Origin: Vitellaria paradoxa
Taxonomy: Eukaryota > Streptophyta > Magnoliopsida > Ericales > Sapotaceae
Reading direction: 5' to 3'
NCBI GenBank assembly: GCA_019916065.1
Contig: CM034233.1
Span: 18,684,436 to 18,748,435, forward strand
DNA length: 64,000 nt
Below the pieces are notes generated by a model. It was not told where the DNA came from. It worked only from the letters and a program-made list of their open reading frames with translations, and made no database searches. Made by a program: the position numbers and the translations under genes. Shown here piece by piece: positions 1 through 11,313 of this stretch (the first letter of the stretch is position 1; every line of letters starts with the position of its first letter).

Positions 1-1098
1 AAAACTGCAGGTTTTTCCAAGCATGGGCTCTGTCGGCGACCCCCACGTTTTTCTGATTTTTATTTATTTATTTATTTCTTGTTATCGTTTTTTTAAATAA
101 AAATAAAAATTACATTTGAAATATAATTTTATTTTAATTTTTATCTTCATAAAATATTTAATTTTACTAATTGTTTAAAAATTTATTGAATTTAATAAAA
201 CATCTTTCATAGTAATTAAATTATTTATTATAAATAATTTAATAAATATATTTTAATTTAATTTAATTTAATAAATTCAACTAATAAAATTAATTATTAG
301 TTGAATTAATTAAATTATTTATTAAAGATAATTTTATTATAATAAAATATTGGAATAAAACAGTTCATTTTAATATGATATAAAAAATGAACTAAGCATT
401 AAAATTGATAAAATATTTATAATAAAAAATAAGAACACTTTTTTTTTATTTTTTTAAGTTTTCAATTTTTTGAAAAAAAATAAAATCAAATATAATAAAT
501 ATATTTTTATTATTAATTTTCAAAATACTATAAATATAAATATAAATAATAAATATAAATATAAATATTATCAAATAGGACCTTAGTTGTTTGATGTTTT
601 CCCATCGATAAAGCTGTTGAATCAAACATTCCCATCGTTTGATTCGTAGGCTGCTAACTGGGAAATCAGGATGATTTTGAAGTGCTTGATGCAAGTTTAT
701 TTAGGTATAGCGCATATGGGGAATGAAGCATGTGAAGAGAAATTAGGGACTGAGACAATTATGATAAAATAAGAATAATTATTTTTATTAATTTTTTAAA
801 AAATAAAATTAGTAATACATAATCTTTATTATTACTCTCACTAAAATTTAAATGGTCACGGGTCACTCATATATATATATATATAATTTATTTTTTATAG
901 TGTTAAACAACCTCATAATTTAATTAAGATACACTCATTTACAATTCGAATTGGCCATCCAAATTTTTGTTGGTTACGAACGATTTGAGTCTAAGAAATG
1001 AGTTTGAGGAATGGCATTTTCTTAATTATATTTATTTGATTATATTAATTAAAATATCTGAGAACATTTTACACTATTTAGCAATAGTCATAATTAAA
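1..1098. other. AT-rich intergenic DNA, no gene seen
   Basis: This stretch is mostly A/T homopolymer runs and AATTTA-type short repeats. The open frames (such as 446-694) are low-complexity Ile/Tyr/Phe strings and show no family resemblance. A short (TA)n run lies near 870-882. No gene is called. Confidence 0.6.
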
Positions 1099-1410
1099 GT
1101 GATATTTGGTTTAATTTTTTATTTTATGTTTTCTGCTCAAAATAAGGAAATAAAAGATACTTTATTTTCTTTATTTTGAGATTTTTCTTATTTTAAGTTA
1201 AAAACACTTAAAATGATTTTTAGTCATCTTTCATTTTATGTATAAACTGATTTTCTGTTTTTTAAAATAAATTTTAAAAATACTAGTGACCAAATACGTT
1301 ATATCTGTTTTCCTTATTTTTAAAAAGACAAAACGACAGAGGCACTTAAAATAGAAAATTAAAAACAAAAATAAAAAATAAAAAATAGAAAAATAAATCA
1401 AATGAGCCCT
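1099..1410. mobile_element. MITE, copy A of a three-copy family
   Basis: About 310 bp, AT-rich and non-coding. It starts GTGATATTTGGTTTA and ends in the near-complement AAATCAAATGAGCCC. An internal block reads AGTGACCAAATACGTT. The same block and similar ends occur at 23411-23721 and, inverted, at 30663-30991. Size, terminal inverted repeats and lack of coding capacity fit a non-autonomous DNA transposon. The superfamily is not assigned. No clear target duplication is seen at this copy. Confidence 0.6.
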
Positions 1411-1892
1411 AATTAGTTTAAAAAATAAGGGAGATAAATTTTAACCATTTTGAAAACTAAAAGATCAAAAGTCCAAAATACTCTCATCAACCCAATTGAA
1501 AAAAAAAAAAAAAAAACGATTTTCAAAAATGCATCCCGGTTACTGATCACAATAGGATGGACCCGGTGATAATACTTCCTTACCCTTTGCTAAAGTTGTT
1601 TCCATATATGTTAAGGGTCTTGAGTGATTGGGCCATGGCCAGGCCGGGGGACCGTGAACTAACTCAATGACTAGTTTATCCCTAGAGCTATGCCATTCTA
1701 ATCAATTCGTAGGAGGCCAAATTAGTCATTTTTTATATGTCCAACCTTCATCAGTAACTGGGGAGAGACTCGAGGAAGAGTGATTGCCACTGAGGGCACT
1801 TTATTTTGTAGGCGGTTCCCTCCCTCTTCCACCAATAGCTTTTTGGTATAGCCATAATCACACTTTGTCTTCCACCGCCATCGCTGACCAGC

Positions 1893-2407
1893 TTATATAC
1901 AGCATGTTTCTCAGCCCCCTTCCTCCCCCACAACACAGCCCCAGTTAGAGATCTCTCAGAGAAGCTAAAAAGAGAAAAAAAAGGGAGGGAAATTCCCATC
2001 TCTCAGCCAGACACAAACACGAAATTTTCATCCCTGTAAGTCCCTTTCTTTTTTACCATCCATTCTCTAGTCGTACTTGAAATTCCACCATGCAGTGTTA
2101 GTACTTTTGAATGTTCTTCTCTTGTTCCATTTATGTTACTCTGCTTTAGATTTTTTATTTTTATTTTTATTTTATTCGGTTCTTCTCTCTGAATATCTTC
2201 ATGCACTAATGTCAGGGAAGTCAGCAAGTAGACAAGAACAAAATTTCTGCACACAAAAAACCACATCATATTCTCCACTCCAATCAATATAATATGTCAA
2301 ATTACATGAAACTATGTATGAAAGAAGAAAAAAATAAACAAAACTTATTCTATACCCTCTGCACACCTAAAACCAAACAAATAGGAGTTCAATTCAAAAT
2401 GTTGATC

Positions 2408-2446
<39 letters not shown>

Positions 2447-2468
2447 GGTTTTCTTTTCTTTCTTCTAG
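1893..2468 (+). promoter_or_regulatory. Promoter-like stretch with putative leader and leader intron
   Basis: On the plus strand a TATA-like TTATATAC (1893-1900) is followed by a GC-richer, CT/GA-rich leader (about 1925-2035). Next come a consensus splice donor GTAAGT (2036-2041) and, after a (CT)n tract, a pyrimidine-rich acceptor ending TTCTAG at 2468. This is the order expected for a plant promoter, 5' exon and leader intron. Past 2468 there is no long open frame, and the sequence runs into the 3' end of the MYB gene on the opposite strand. It may drive a non-coding antisense transcript or be the relic of a lost gene. This is inference from signals only. Confidence 0.3.
2410..2442. repeat. 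(CT)n microsatellite
   Basis: About 16 CT repeats in a row. On the plus strand they would sit in the pyrimidine tract just before the putative acceptor at 2468. Confidence 0.95.
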
Positions 2469-2499
2469 ACCCCATCTTCAGGGGGTTAATATAGGCGAG

Positions 2500-2942
2500 A
2501 TGCCAATGTGTAATTACAATCTCAAAGAGTAGGTAAGACACCGCAGGTTCTGTACAGATGACGAATCAAGAACAAAAACTTGATTGGGACAAGGAATACC
2601 CACATCCAAATCCCAACACTACGAAGAATAAAAGGGAATGACAAACTACAAAGGCACACCAGAAATTAGTGCAAGTAGTAGGTCTGATAACTCTTAAGGA
2701 GAATGCAGAAGATATTGTTAGATCTGTCAGGTAATGCCAGAATGCACCATGACATTCCAGACTGAAACGGAGATCCTGAAGGCCTCTTTGGAAAAACCTG
2801 GGTCGAGATGACTGCGATCCATGGGGAAATGAACTCAGAAAGACAAGGGAAAAGCTTAATATACCGCAAATTTTTTGGTGAGCGGGTCATACTGGCTGTG
2901 AGCCCTGCACTCTGTGCACGTAAGATGGATCAATGAGGTTGG
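2500..2942 (-). other. 3' UTR region of the MYB124/FLP-like gene
   Basis: This is the sequence directly after the MYB stop codon on the minus strand. It has more balanced base composition than the flanking intergenic DNA and no credible open frame. The 3' end of the transcript is not defined by any signal I can call with confidence. Confidence 0.45.
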
Positions 2943-5900
2943 TTATAGACTCTTGAGGAGGGCCCTTTTGCAGGGTGGAGGTTGTGAAGCATTGCAGCTG
3001 GGATTGCAAGATGGGGACTCCATTCCAAGTGTTTTCAGTAGGAATTGCCTCTCCTAAAACAATGCATCAAAATATACAGAGTCAGTTAAGGCCAACCGTG
3101 AAGATATATTAAGTTAACAACAGAAATTATGAAAAGAGTGTACAATGAACTGTTTCACCAATTAAAATGTTAGCAATGAAAGGTAGTGGTAGTGGAAGGG
3201 GTCGAAAGTGAGGAGTGAAGAAATGTTTAGCAAACTCATAAGTGTTTAGCAACGAAGTCTAGAAAATGCAGATTCATTTTTGTTTATGATGTTTCATTTC
3301 AGCACCAGTATAACCACCTAAGCATTGCCTGAAAATTACAAAAAAACTCTTGAAGCTAGCAATATATATATAATGCTGTGCTGCAACAAGAATAATCCAA
3401 CTTCAAGCCAACTCAATAAGCCTTTATCCTAATCACCTAGGGCCAAGTACTTTGGTCCCTTTCCTCCATTTGGCTTTTGCATGGAATTGCCATTTCCACA
3501 CTTTCATTCCATTATCATGTTTGATACACTTATTTGAAAGGCTACTTATTTAAAATGCTACTTTGTTTGAGTGAATGGAATGGAAGGAATAATAGTGTGG
3601 AAATGAGCATTCCATTCCCTTGTACCAAACTTGGTGTAAGAGTAGGCTATATAATTTACCAAACTAGGTGTAAGAGTTCAGAATGTATGATTTGTGAAAA
3701 TGAAAATCCATCTTTGTTTATGATATTTTTCAGCCACCAATATAACAACCTAAGCATTGCCGGAAAATTACCAAAAACCCCTGAAGCCAGCAGTATATAA
3801 TGCTATACTGCAACAGGAACAATTAAACCTAGGGTGACTTCGGTTTGGTAAGACAGAAATTAAGTAAACGATACCCGATTACTCAAGGGGTAAATACTTA
3901 TACCGAAACTGACACTGATATTTTTACCTATCTAATAACTGATACTGACACTAATATTTTACCTAAACTACCGAAACCGAACTGAGGATGTTGGTTAACC
4001 AATCAACTACCGACTTTTTTCATTCCTAAATAAAAAGTTGAGATTTTATTTTATTTTATTTTTTTTAATTTCTATATCTAATCGGTTTGGTTTTGGTATC
4101 AACGAAAATGGTTAAACCATAATCAATAGCGTAACCAAAAGACAAAACAAAAAATCTCAGCTCCTAAATAAACAATACCAACAGCAATACCGACTTTTAA
4201 TAATATGAAAGTGTAAGGACAAGTTTCAACTACCTTAAAATAAATTTTGTAAGTTTGAGAAGGCCTCAACCCCACCTTTCGGGGGCTCGCATAGGTTTGA
4301 CTATAGATGGATAGAAGTGTTAGTCCAAATGTAAATTTATGAATATTTAAAGAGGTAGTATTTTAGTTGCTTATAAAGTTTTCGAAAAAAAAAAAAAAAA
4401 TATGGCATACCAAAAGTTCAAAATGACTTATGTCAACATGATTTGCAAGTATTGCAGAATTCTTGGTCCGTTAGGAGCCTCTCTAACTTCATTTTTTTTA
4501 ATTAAAAAAAAGACATAAAAAGAAAAAAAGAATAGATTTTTTGCAAATTGGGTTAGAAATTACTTGACCTAGATTCAAGTCTACTTCCATGCTTCTTGAA
4601 TCACAAGAATCGTAGGATTCTCTATGAATCAGATAGATTCGATTTAATTCACCACAATTCATCACTCCATTCTGTTTAAAGGTAACATTCGCATTGATTA
4701 CATGATGGATCGACTCGAATCATAAAATTCGAATCGGGAAATGTACGATGTTGACAACGATGATTATTATCTATCCAACCCCATATCCTATGAAATAGAC
4801 ATGGCGTAAGAGTTCATAGGATTTGTTAACATCTGCAGCAATATTTCCAAGTTATAATTTTGATAGAAGTTCTTGGTTAAGCTGTGGAATTACTAATAGA
4901 ACATCGTTTTGTTAGTTGCTTCATGCCTCAAACACTGGTGTTGCAAGCATTTCAAGCTTTTCTTTTATTTGTGCTTTTATCAGAGTTGGCACTTATATGC
5001 AGTGAACTATCTTGAAAGTTGAAATTGATACATAGGCCATATGCATCCCTTTTATTTTCATTTGGTCAAAGATGTATTTCTAATCCATTCCAATGTGCAA
5101 GTTAATTAAATGTTAATGATAGACTAGAACTAGACAGAGATTAGACCGTAAATTTTCAAACTCAAAGTAAACTTTACAACTTCTAAAATGGAGTTGACCC
5201 CTGGAACTTACCATAATTTAGGCTAAGTGCAATGTAATAATGTTTTGACTGTAAATAACATTTTCCACGAACTGGCACGGGTACTGGTGTTGCAACTGCC
5301 GTTAGTATGTTGCTAATGTTTTTGGCTTGTGTATCAGCATAAAAAGTACTATAAATAAATAAAATTTTGAAGGCACAGGACTATTTCCATTACTCCATTA
5401 CTACCTAGCTGCTAATGGAAATGGCATGACGACAAGTAACCAGACAGAAAGTCTTACAAATGGAAAAGATTGTCAGAAGATGGAGTGTCCAATTAGTATC
5501 ACTATCACTGGTTTACTTCCTGCCCCTGCCTCTGTTGATTTGATATCAACAGCTTCATGTGTGTATACGTCGCTTGGTGCTGTGAAGTTTACTGGTATGG
5601 CTACTATAGGCTTAATAATTAGCAGATTGTAAGATAAAAAAAACTTACACTTTCTGAAAATTTTGGGCTAGGAATGCCTGCAGCTAGGGATCTGAAAATT
5701 GGGGTTACGTGAAGAGGAGAACTGAACTCTGTACTTGCAAAGGCAGAGATATCTTCGTCATGGTCTTTTAGATCATCGGTAAGTGGCAAAATATCTGCAG
5801 CAATAAGATAAAATATTTCAGCAGGAAAAAAATATATGCAGGATTCTCTCAAATACATGATCAGAAAAAATCTAGCAGCATTCTCAAAATAAAAAACATA

Positions 5901-8684
5901 CTTCTACCTTGAATTGTGGTTGCACCAGAGAGAATTCCATTTTGGCCTCCAATATGAGTTGAATGCGACTCAACTATACTGTCTTGGTGTAATGCACATA
6001 GCTCACCTTGACTTTGTTCTGTTTTATCACCTGCTGTCTGGGAGAGGAAGGTTGACCCTGTACTGTACTCAGAGCTGCCTGGGGACTCCTCATACAAATC
6101 AGGTTGCCTGCAGTAATAATCAACTAAAATCGTATTATGATTCAAGGCTGCTTGAACCTTAATATCAGAAACCTTATGTTTTTTTCGATTTTTTACCTCC
6201 AAGAGTGTTGACTGCCCTCGTTACTACTTCTTAAGTCCTCTACCAAGTCTTTAAAATTTTCAAGTTGAAAATCTATATCAGAGAATTTGATACCAAACAT
6301 ATCACTCTCTCTAGTTTGGTTGAGAAAATCTTGGAGAACCTGAATGCCATATTTAGTTCATATTAGAAAAATAAGCAAAGATAACGGATTCAGCAACATA
6401 TATGATTTACTAGTTTTGCAATTTAAACGGTAGCTAGATAGTTTGCAAGACTTTGGCAATAGACATATCACATCCCTACTTGCGGTGCATCTCAGTAGAG
6501 ATTGACAGCATCACTTCAACCTTTCTTGAAGGTATGGTGCAATTACAGGCTAAAATAAAGCCAAAAAATTCAACCTCAGGACAAAATTATTCGATTTATT
6601 TATGCTATTGTAAGCAATAAGAAGTGGATGAGTGAAACAAATGCATTGGTTTGGCTGCTCATAATAGTCTAGTCACTAAACCACTATTAAATGTCTTTCA
6701 AGTGAGCATGAGATGTTTGCTGGCAACAGGGTATCCTCAGACAACCACAATTATGTGCTGATAGTACAAGTTACCCAACTGATCCTCACCTTCCATGCAT
6801 TTTCAAGACTTTGGTCTGTATTCTCTGTATTAACTTTGACTGCGAGTGAGCTGAGCAGTTCTGCTTGCTGGAGTAATGCGGATATCCTTGGATCATCCTT
6901 TCTGAGAAATGTTCCTTGAATCTTGTTATTTGGAGCTGATTCTGGGAAAGAAAGGAAACAAGATATTATCACATGAGTATGATCAATATTATCATCAACA
7001 ACTATCAAATGCTCATGTTTTAAGAATATGAAAAATGACATAAATTTGTTGGCTAAAATATTTAATGAATTGATTTGTACATTTACTACAATGTGCCATG
7101 ATTGCTATCCAGGTCATGAATGATCAATAATTTAGGTCATTTCCAAAAACTTTAGTGACTCACCATCACTGGATGTCTCTTTAGTGTTGTCGACATGATG
7201 TTGAGTGGGAAGGTCTCCCACATTGTGAAAGTTTTTCACCAATACTGCAAATGGAGATCTGAGCTGCTGATTTGCTGTTATTCCACATTCCCTGGGCATT
7301 CTTTCTCCATGGTCGTAGTTTTTGGTGAGATCGGAGATATGGGTCCTCCTAAGTCACAACAATAGATAGTTATTTTTGTAACATTTCAATGTTACTAATA
7401 TTCACTAGTAACATGCTATACTGATTGTACCTCATCTTCTTCAGAGGTGTTGCAGTTTCTGATATTCCAGCTGTATTGTACCCACTTCGGAAATTATTTG
7501 GATTAATGTATGAAGTGCTGTTCTCTTTAGCTAAGGCTTCACGCTTTGCCTTCTTCTTGCATAGGGTGGAAAATCGATTCTTCACAGCATTATCAGTTCT
7601 GTAATAACAGACAAAAAATTGATTTATGATCATCATAAACTTTTTCATTCTCAAGAAAGAAACAAATATTAGAACTTTTCATACCTCCCGGAAACCACCT
7701 TTGCTATTTCAGTCCATCTGTTACCAAATATTCTCTGAGCCTGCAGTTGAAGTTAAGATATCAGACACATCCATAAATAGGAATTGCCTATCGAATTTGA
7801 AATATACTCAGAACTATCTTTGGAGCAACCAAACAAAAAAAAAAAATCTCTAGTCTAGCTAGGTCTGGAAAGACTAAATTTGCTGTGTTCTTTTGTTTGA
7901 ACTCAGAAATTACTGATGCTGTCAAAGCAAGTTAACCGACCAACTAAATATAGTGTTACATAATTTCCCATCAACATCTTGTCATCCCAGCGTTAGGCGG
8001 GGAGGGGGAAGGAACAAAATTTTTTCAGTAATAAACATGCAAGTTTGAGCCAGAAATGTCAAGTTAATAAAGGGAGATCATGTATTTACCTCACATAAGA
8101 GCATGTCTTCCTCTGGAGACCACCCCCCTCTTTTGAAATCAGAATTCAAATAAGTGTACCATCTGCAATGGTATGGTTACATCCACATCAGGGTAGACTA
8201 GCAAACAAAAGAAGAAGAAATATTGGAAGAACAAAATGGAGAATAAAAATTAGAAAAAATAATTTTTTTTTCTAATTAACCTTCTTCTGCATTGCCTGGT
8301 CGTTTTATCCTTGAACTTTGATGCAATAATTGACCAACTACACATGCAAAACACAGTAAAAACCCATCAATTGCATTCATCAAACAAGATTGATTGGCAT
8401 TTTCATTGCACCCAAAAAAAAAAACCGAGTAAAGAACACAGGAATTAAGTGGATGAAAAGACTATACTTTTCAGTTCCATGGATTCGGATTTGCTCGCGA
8501 AGTATATCGTCTTCCTGAAATCCAAACAGTCCCATTAAATATTGGGCAATGCAGGGACATTGAAAAACAGAGGACCAAAGAATAAGGAGGAGAGAGAGAC
8601 CTCTTGAGACCAGGAAACAATGTGACGCTCCTTCTTGGTAACTTCACCATCATTGTCACCCTTCTTCTTCTTCATACTCTGCAT
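2943..8684 (-). CDS. MYB124: R2R3-MYB transcription factor, FOUR LIPS/MYB88 (MYB124) type
   Basis: Twelve coding exons, all with GT-AG borders and matching phases: 8684-8601, 8514-8468, 8337-8281, 8162-8090, 7740-7685, 7598-7431, 7348-7164, 6941-6790, 6339-6197, 6107-5908, 5794-5649, 3053-2943. They predict 473 aa. R2 has Trp25, Trp45 and Trp64; R3 has Trp77, Trp96 and Phe115. The R3 recognition helix reads SGRTDNAVKNRFSTLCKKKA. Conserved C-terminal blocks include LLQQAELLSSLA, FQLENFKDLVEDLRSSNEGS, VTPIFRSLAAGIPSPKFSES and a last exon ending in PPPCKRALLKSL. These identify the FLP/MYB88 subgroup, nuclear factors that in Arabidopsis stop guard-mother-cell divisions and act in root gravitropism and stress responses. 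The start is the ATG at 8684; an in-frame TGA lies 18 bases upstream, and a second Met follows three codons later. The final intron, 2.6 kb and repeat-filled, is the odd feature. Confidence 0.95.
3054..5648 (-). other. Large last intron of the MYB gene, with MITE-like repeats
   Basis: All other introns of this gene are 82-450 bp; this one is about 2.6 kb. It holds a block at about 3830-4230 with CGGTTTGGT motifs near one end and complementary ACCGAAACCGAAC motifs inside, typical of degenerate plant MITEs. It also holds a block at about 4570-4740 rich in GATTCGAATC-like motifs. In addition, two similar stretches near 3295-3410 and 3720-3820 share 'accaNtataacNacctaagcattgcc' with related flanks, which suggests a local duplication. 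No exon of another gene was seen. Confidence 0.6.
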
Positions 8685-9350
8685 TGCTCCGCTCCTTGTT
8701 CAACAAAGTTCCTCACTCCCTCACCGAGTCCTCGCATGCTAAAGTGAGAGCCTTTTGGTGTGTTATATAACCCAAAAAATGCAAGGGGAAAAAAAAAAAA
8801 AAAAAGAGGTCGTTCCCTTCCCTCCCCTTTTTTTCCCCTTTACAGAGACCCAAAAAATAGAACACCAAAGCAAGAAATGAACCCAAACAACAAACGCTAC
8901 ACTATGCGTCTTTTACCGCAAACCAATTGCCTCGGATTCGAACTTTTTACTCCCCTTTGATCTAAACATCGATCAGAATCAAAATTAGGATTCAAATACA
9001 ACACATAATATACACGCTCGATAGGAACAGAGGAGGTAGCGATGTTTCAAAGCTCTCGAGATTCGAGAAAGAGATTGACAAAAGACCTCCGTATGTACAC
9101 ATGTACCTACATACGAAATCGGAAAGACCTACATACGAAATCGGAAAACGTAGATCTGGAGAAAGTTAGGGTTGTCGTCGGGGGAGAGAGAAAGCAGTGA
9201 ACTCCGCCTACTGTAGAGAGAGATGATCGGTTTTAATTTGATTACTCGTTTCTCTTTTGTGTCAAAAAGAGGGTTGCTTTTGAGCGCGGGTCTGAAAGGA
9301 ATGGAGGAGTTTGAAAACAATAACGCTGAAACCCACGAGAGTGTAATTAA
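8685..9350 (-). promoter_or_regulatory. 5' leader and core promoter of the MYB gene
   Basis: A TATA-like element, TTTTATATA on the minus strand, lies at 9367-9375. The sequence from about 9340 down to the start codon at 8684 is GC-richer and has several CT/GA-rich blocks, as expected for a long 5' leader of about 650 nt. The transcription start is inferred from TATA spacing, not observed. Confidence 0.45.
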
Positions 9351-9375
9351 TAATGGAGCCTCAGACTATATAAAA

Positions 9376-9564
9376 AATCCACTACATTACACACAAAAGG
9401 CATATATATCTTACTCTCAGTATTGTAAAAATACATTTTTTTCTTTTTAATTTTGCCTTTTACTGAAAACAGTGCATGATGCTATTCGTGACCCAACCTC
9501 ACACACCCTTGAATGAGTGAACGGCATTTGCTTTGGTTCCTGACGCTCCAGCCCGTGTGACTGT

Positions 9565-9595
<31 letters not shown>

Positions 9596-11017
9596 AGATG
9601 AGATGTACAAACATATATATATAATGATGATATGTGTGGATCAGTGGATTTATCACGAGTGGATTCAAAGGGTGATTTTATTTGGTGGAATACTGGGGTA
9701 AAAAGGATAAAAATTACTATCGGTTAATCTGGGGTTTATAAATGTTTTAGGATAATTTTGTTTTGAAAATGTTTGATAAAAGTTTTGAGAACAAATTTTA
9801 AATAATTTTTTCTATTGAAGGGAAAAAGTGTGCTTAACTCGTGTCAAAATCGTATTGTGAAAACCTGAATTATTTATTTATTTATTTTGATAACATCAAT
9901 GATATAATTTCACTAAACAAAGAAAGGGATCACTTAAATTAAATTTGAACTTGAAATTATGAGTTCAACTACACAATATAATATTGTCTGCTTTAAATTG
10001 CTTCTCAATAGATTACTCATTCCGATATTGTGCACTCGAGTATGTTTAACGATAGAATTTTTAAAAATCCAACACCCTCCCTCGCGGTTTTAAAATGCGT
10101 TATACTTTATACATGTCAAATATTATATACATATCACTTTCTTTCTCTATCAAAGTGACGTAAGATGGATATTATTTTTCTCTTTCACCTCCTCCTTTAC
10201 TTTTCCATAAACAAAGTTTCTCACAGTCCCCTTACAAGCCATCCTATTATTTATAAAAATGTTGAATGTATTGTAAATATTAATTAATTTATTTTTGCTA
10301 TTGAATTAATGCATTATATATAGCTCACTTTTAAACAACCAAATCTAATAACATAAAAGACAAACAAATAAATAAACAAAAGAATTGATAAAGTGTGGTC
10401 CAATTTCATGGTCCTCTCTCGTAAAACATGATCTTAATGTTTGATTGGTAAAAAATACTGGGAAGCTAATTTGGAACTGATTTTGGATTCTTTTGGGTAA
10501 ATCATGCATGCCATAAATTCAAATTCATCAACAGAAGCATGAAATAGACAGTGAATGCAAACAAGTCTTTCGAGTCAAGTGGGGGGTGATCGAGGGAAAG
10601 TGATGGCCGAACATTTGAATTTGTTGCCAAATGAACATAAAGCCAAGGGACTCGAAATAGGAAGATCAATGCGTTGTGCGAAAGTTTTATCACGAATTGG
10701 TTAGATTAACATTTAAAATTTGGTGGAAATTTTGGCCCCATGAAATTATGATTGGCATTTTGGAGAGTCGTGATTTGGCCATGAGTGGAAATTTTGCATT
10801 AGCTATTTCTTGGAAGTCAACAATTCTGTCTTTAACGCGGATTGGCATGAGCATACCGTCGAAGAACAATGCTAATTAGAAGGGGATGTGTTTCATTATA
10901 ATATGGAAAAAGATAAGATAAGGTTGGCAATGCTATTAGAAAGAGACCAAAAAGAGATGGGTTAAACAACCCCTCGTACATGTCCCAAAGATTTTTTTTC
11001 TTTCTTTGGATAAATTT
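9376..11017. other. Intergenic region upstream of the MYB gene
   Basis: AT-rich, with a (TA)n microsatellite at about 9565-9591. Open frames at 10502-10693 (minus) and 10676-10879 (plus) are short and resemble nothing I recognise. No gene is called. Confidence 0.5.
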
Positions 11018-11021
11018 ATAT

Positions 11022-11313
11022 TAAAACTGAACAAAATAACTTTGAATAATAATTGTCTCTCGCACAAAATTATGTGAGAGTCCTGCTATATTTGTATTGA
11101 CTCTGCTATATTTATATTGACTTTGCACAAATATAAAAAAAAAAAAAATATGATACAAGGAAATTATGGCTGTCAAACAAATTAGCCATGATTTGGGCTG
11201 TCAAATAAATGCCAATGATTTATTTCCATATTATTAGCCACAATCATGGCTGTCAATTAGACCAGCTAAGAATGAGACTATCAAATAATTGTTAGCTCCT
11301 TATTTCTATATTA
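11022..11313 (-). repeat. 3' LTR of the first copia element
   Basis: The left copy in window coordinates, which is the 3' LTR because the element reads on the minus strand. It is preceded on the element strand by the purine-rich tract. The outer ends are AT-rich and lack a clean TG...CA, so the limits are good to about 5 bp. Confidence 0.7.
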
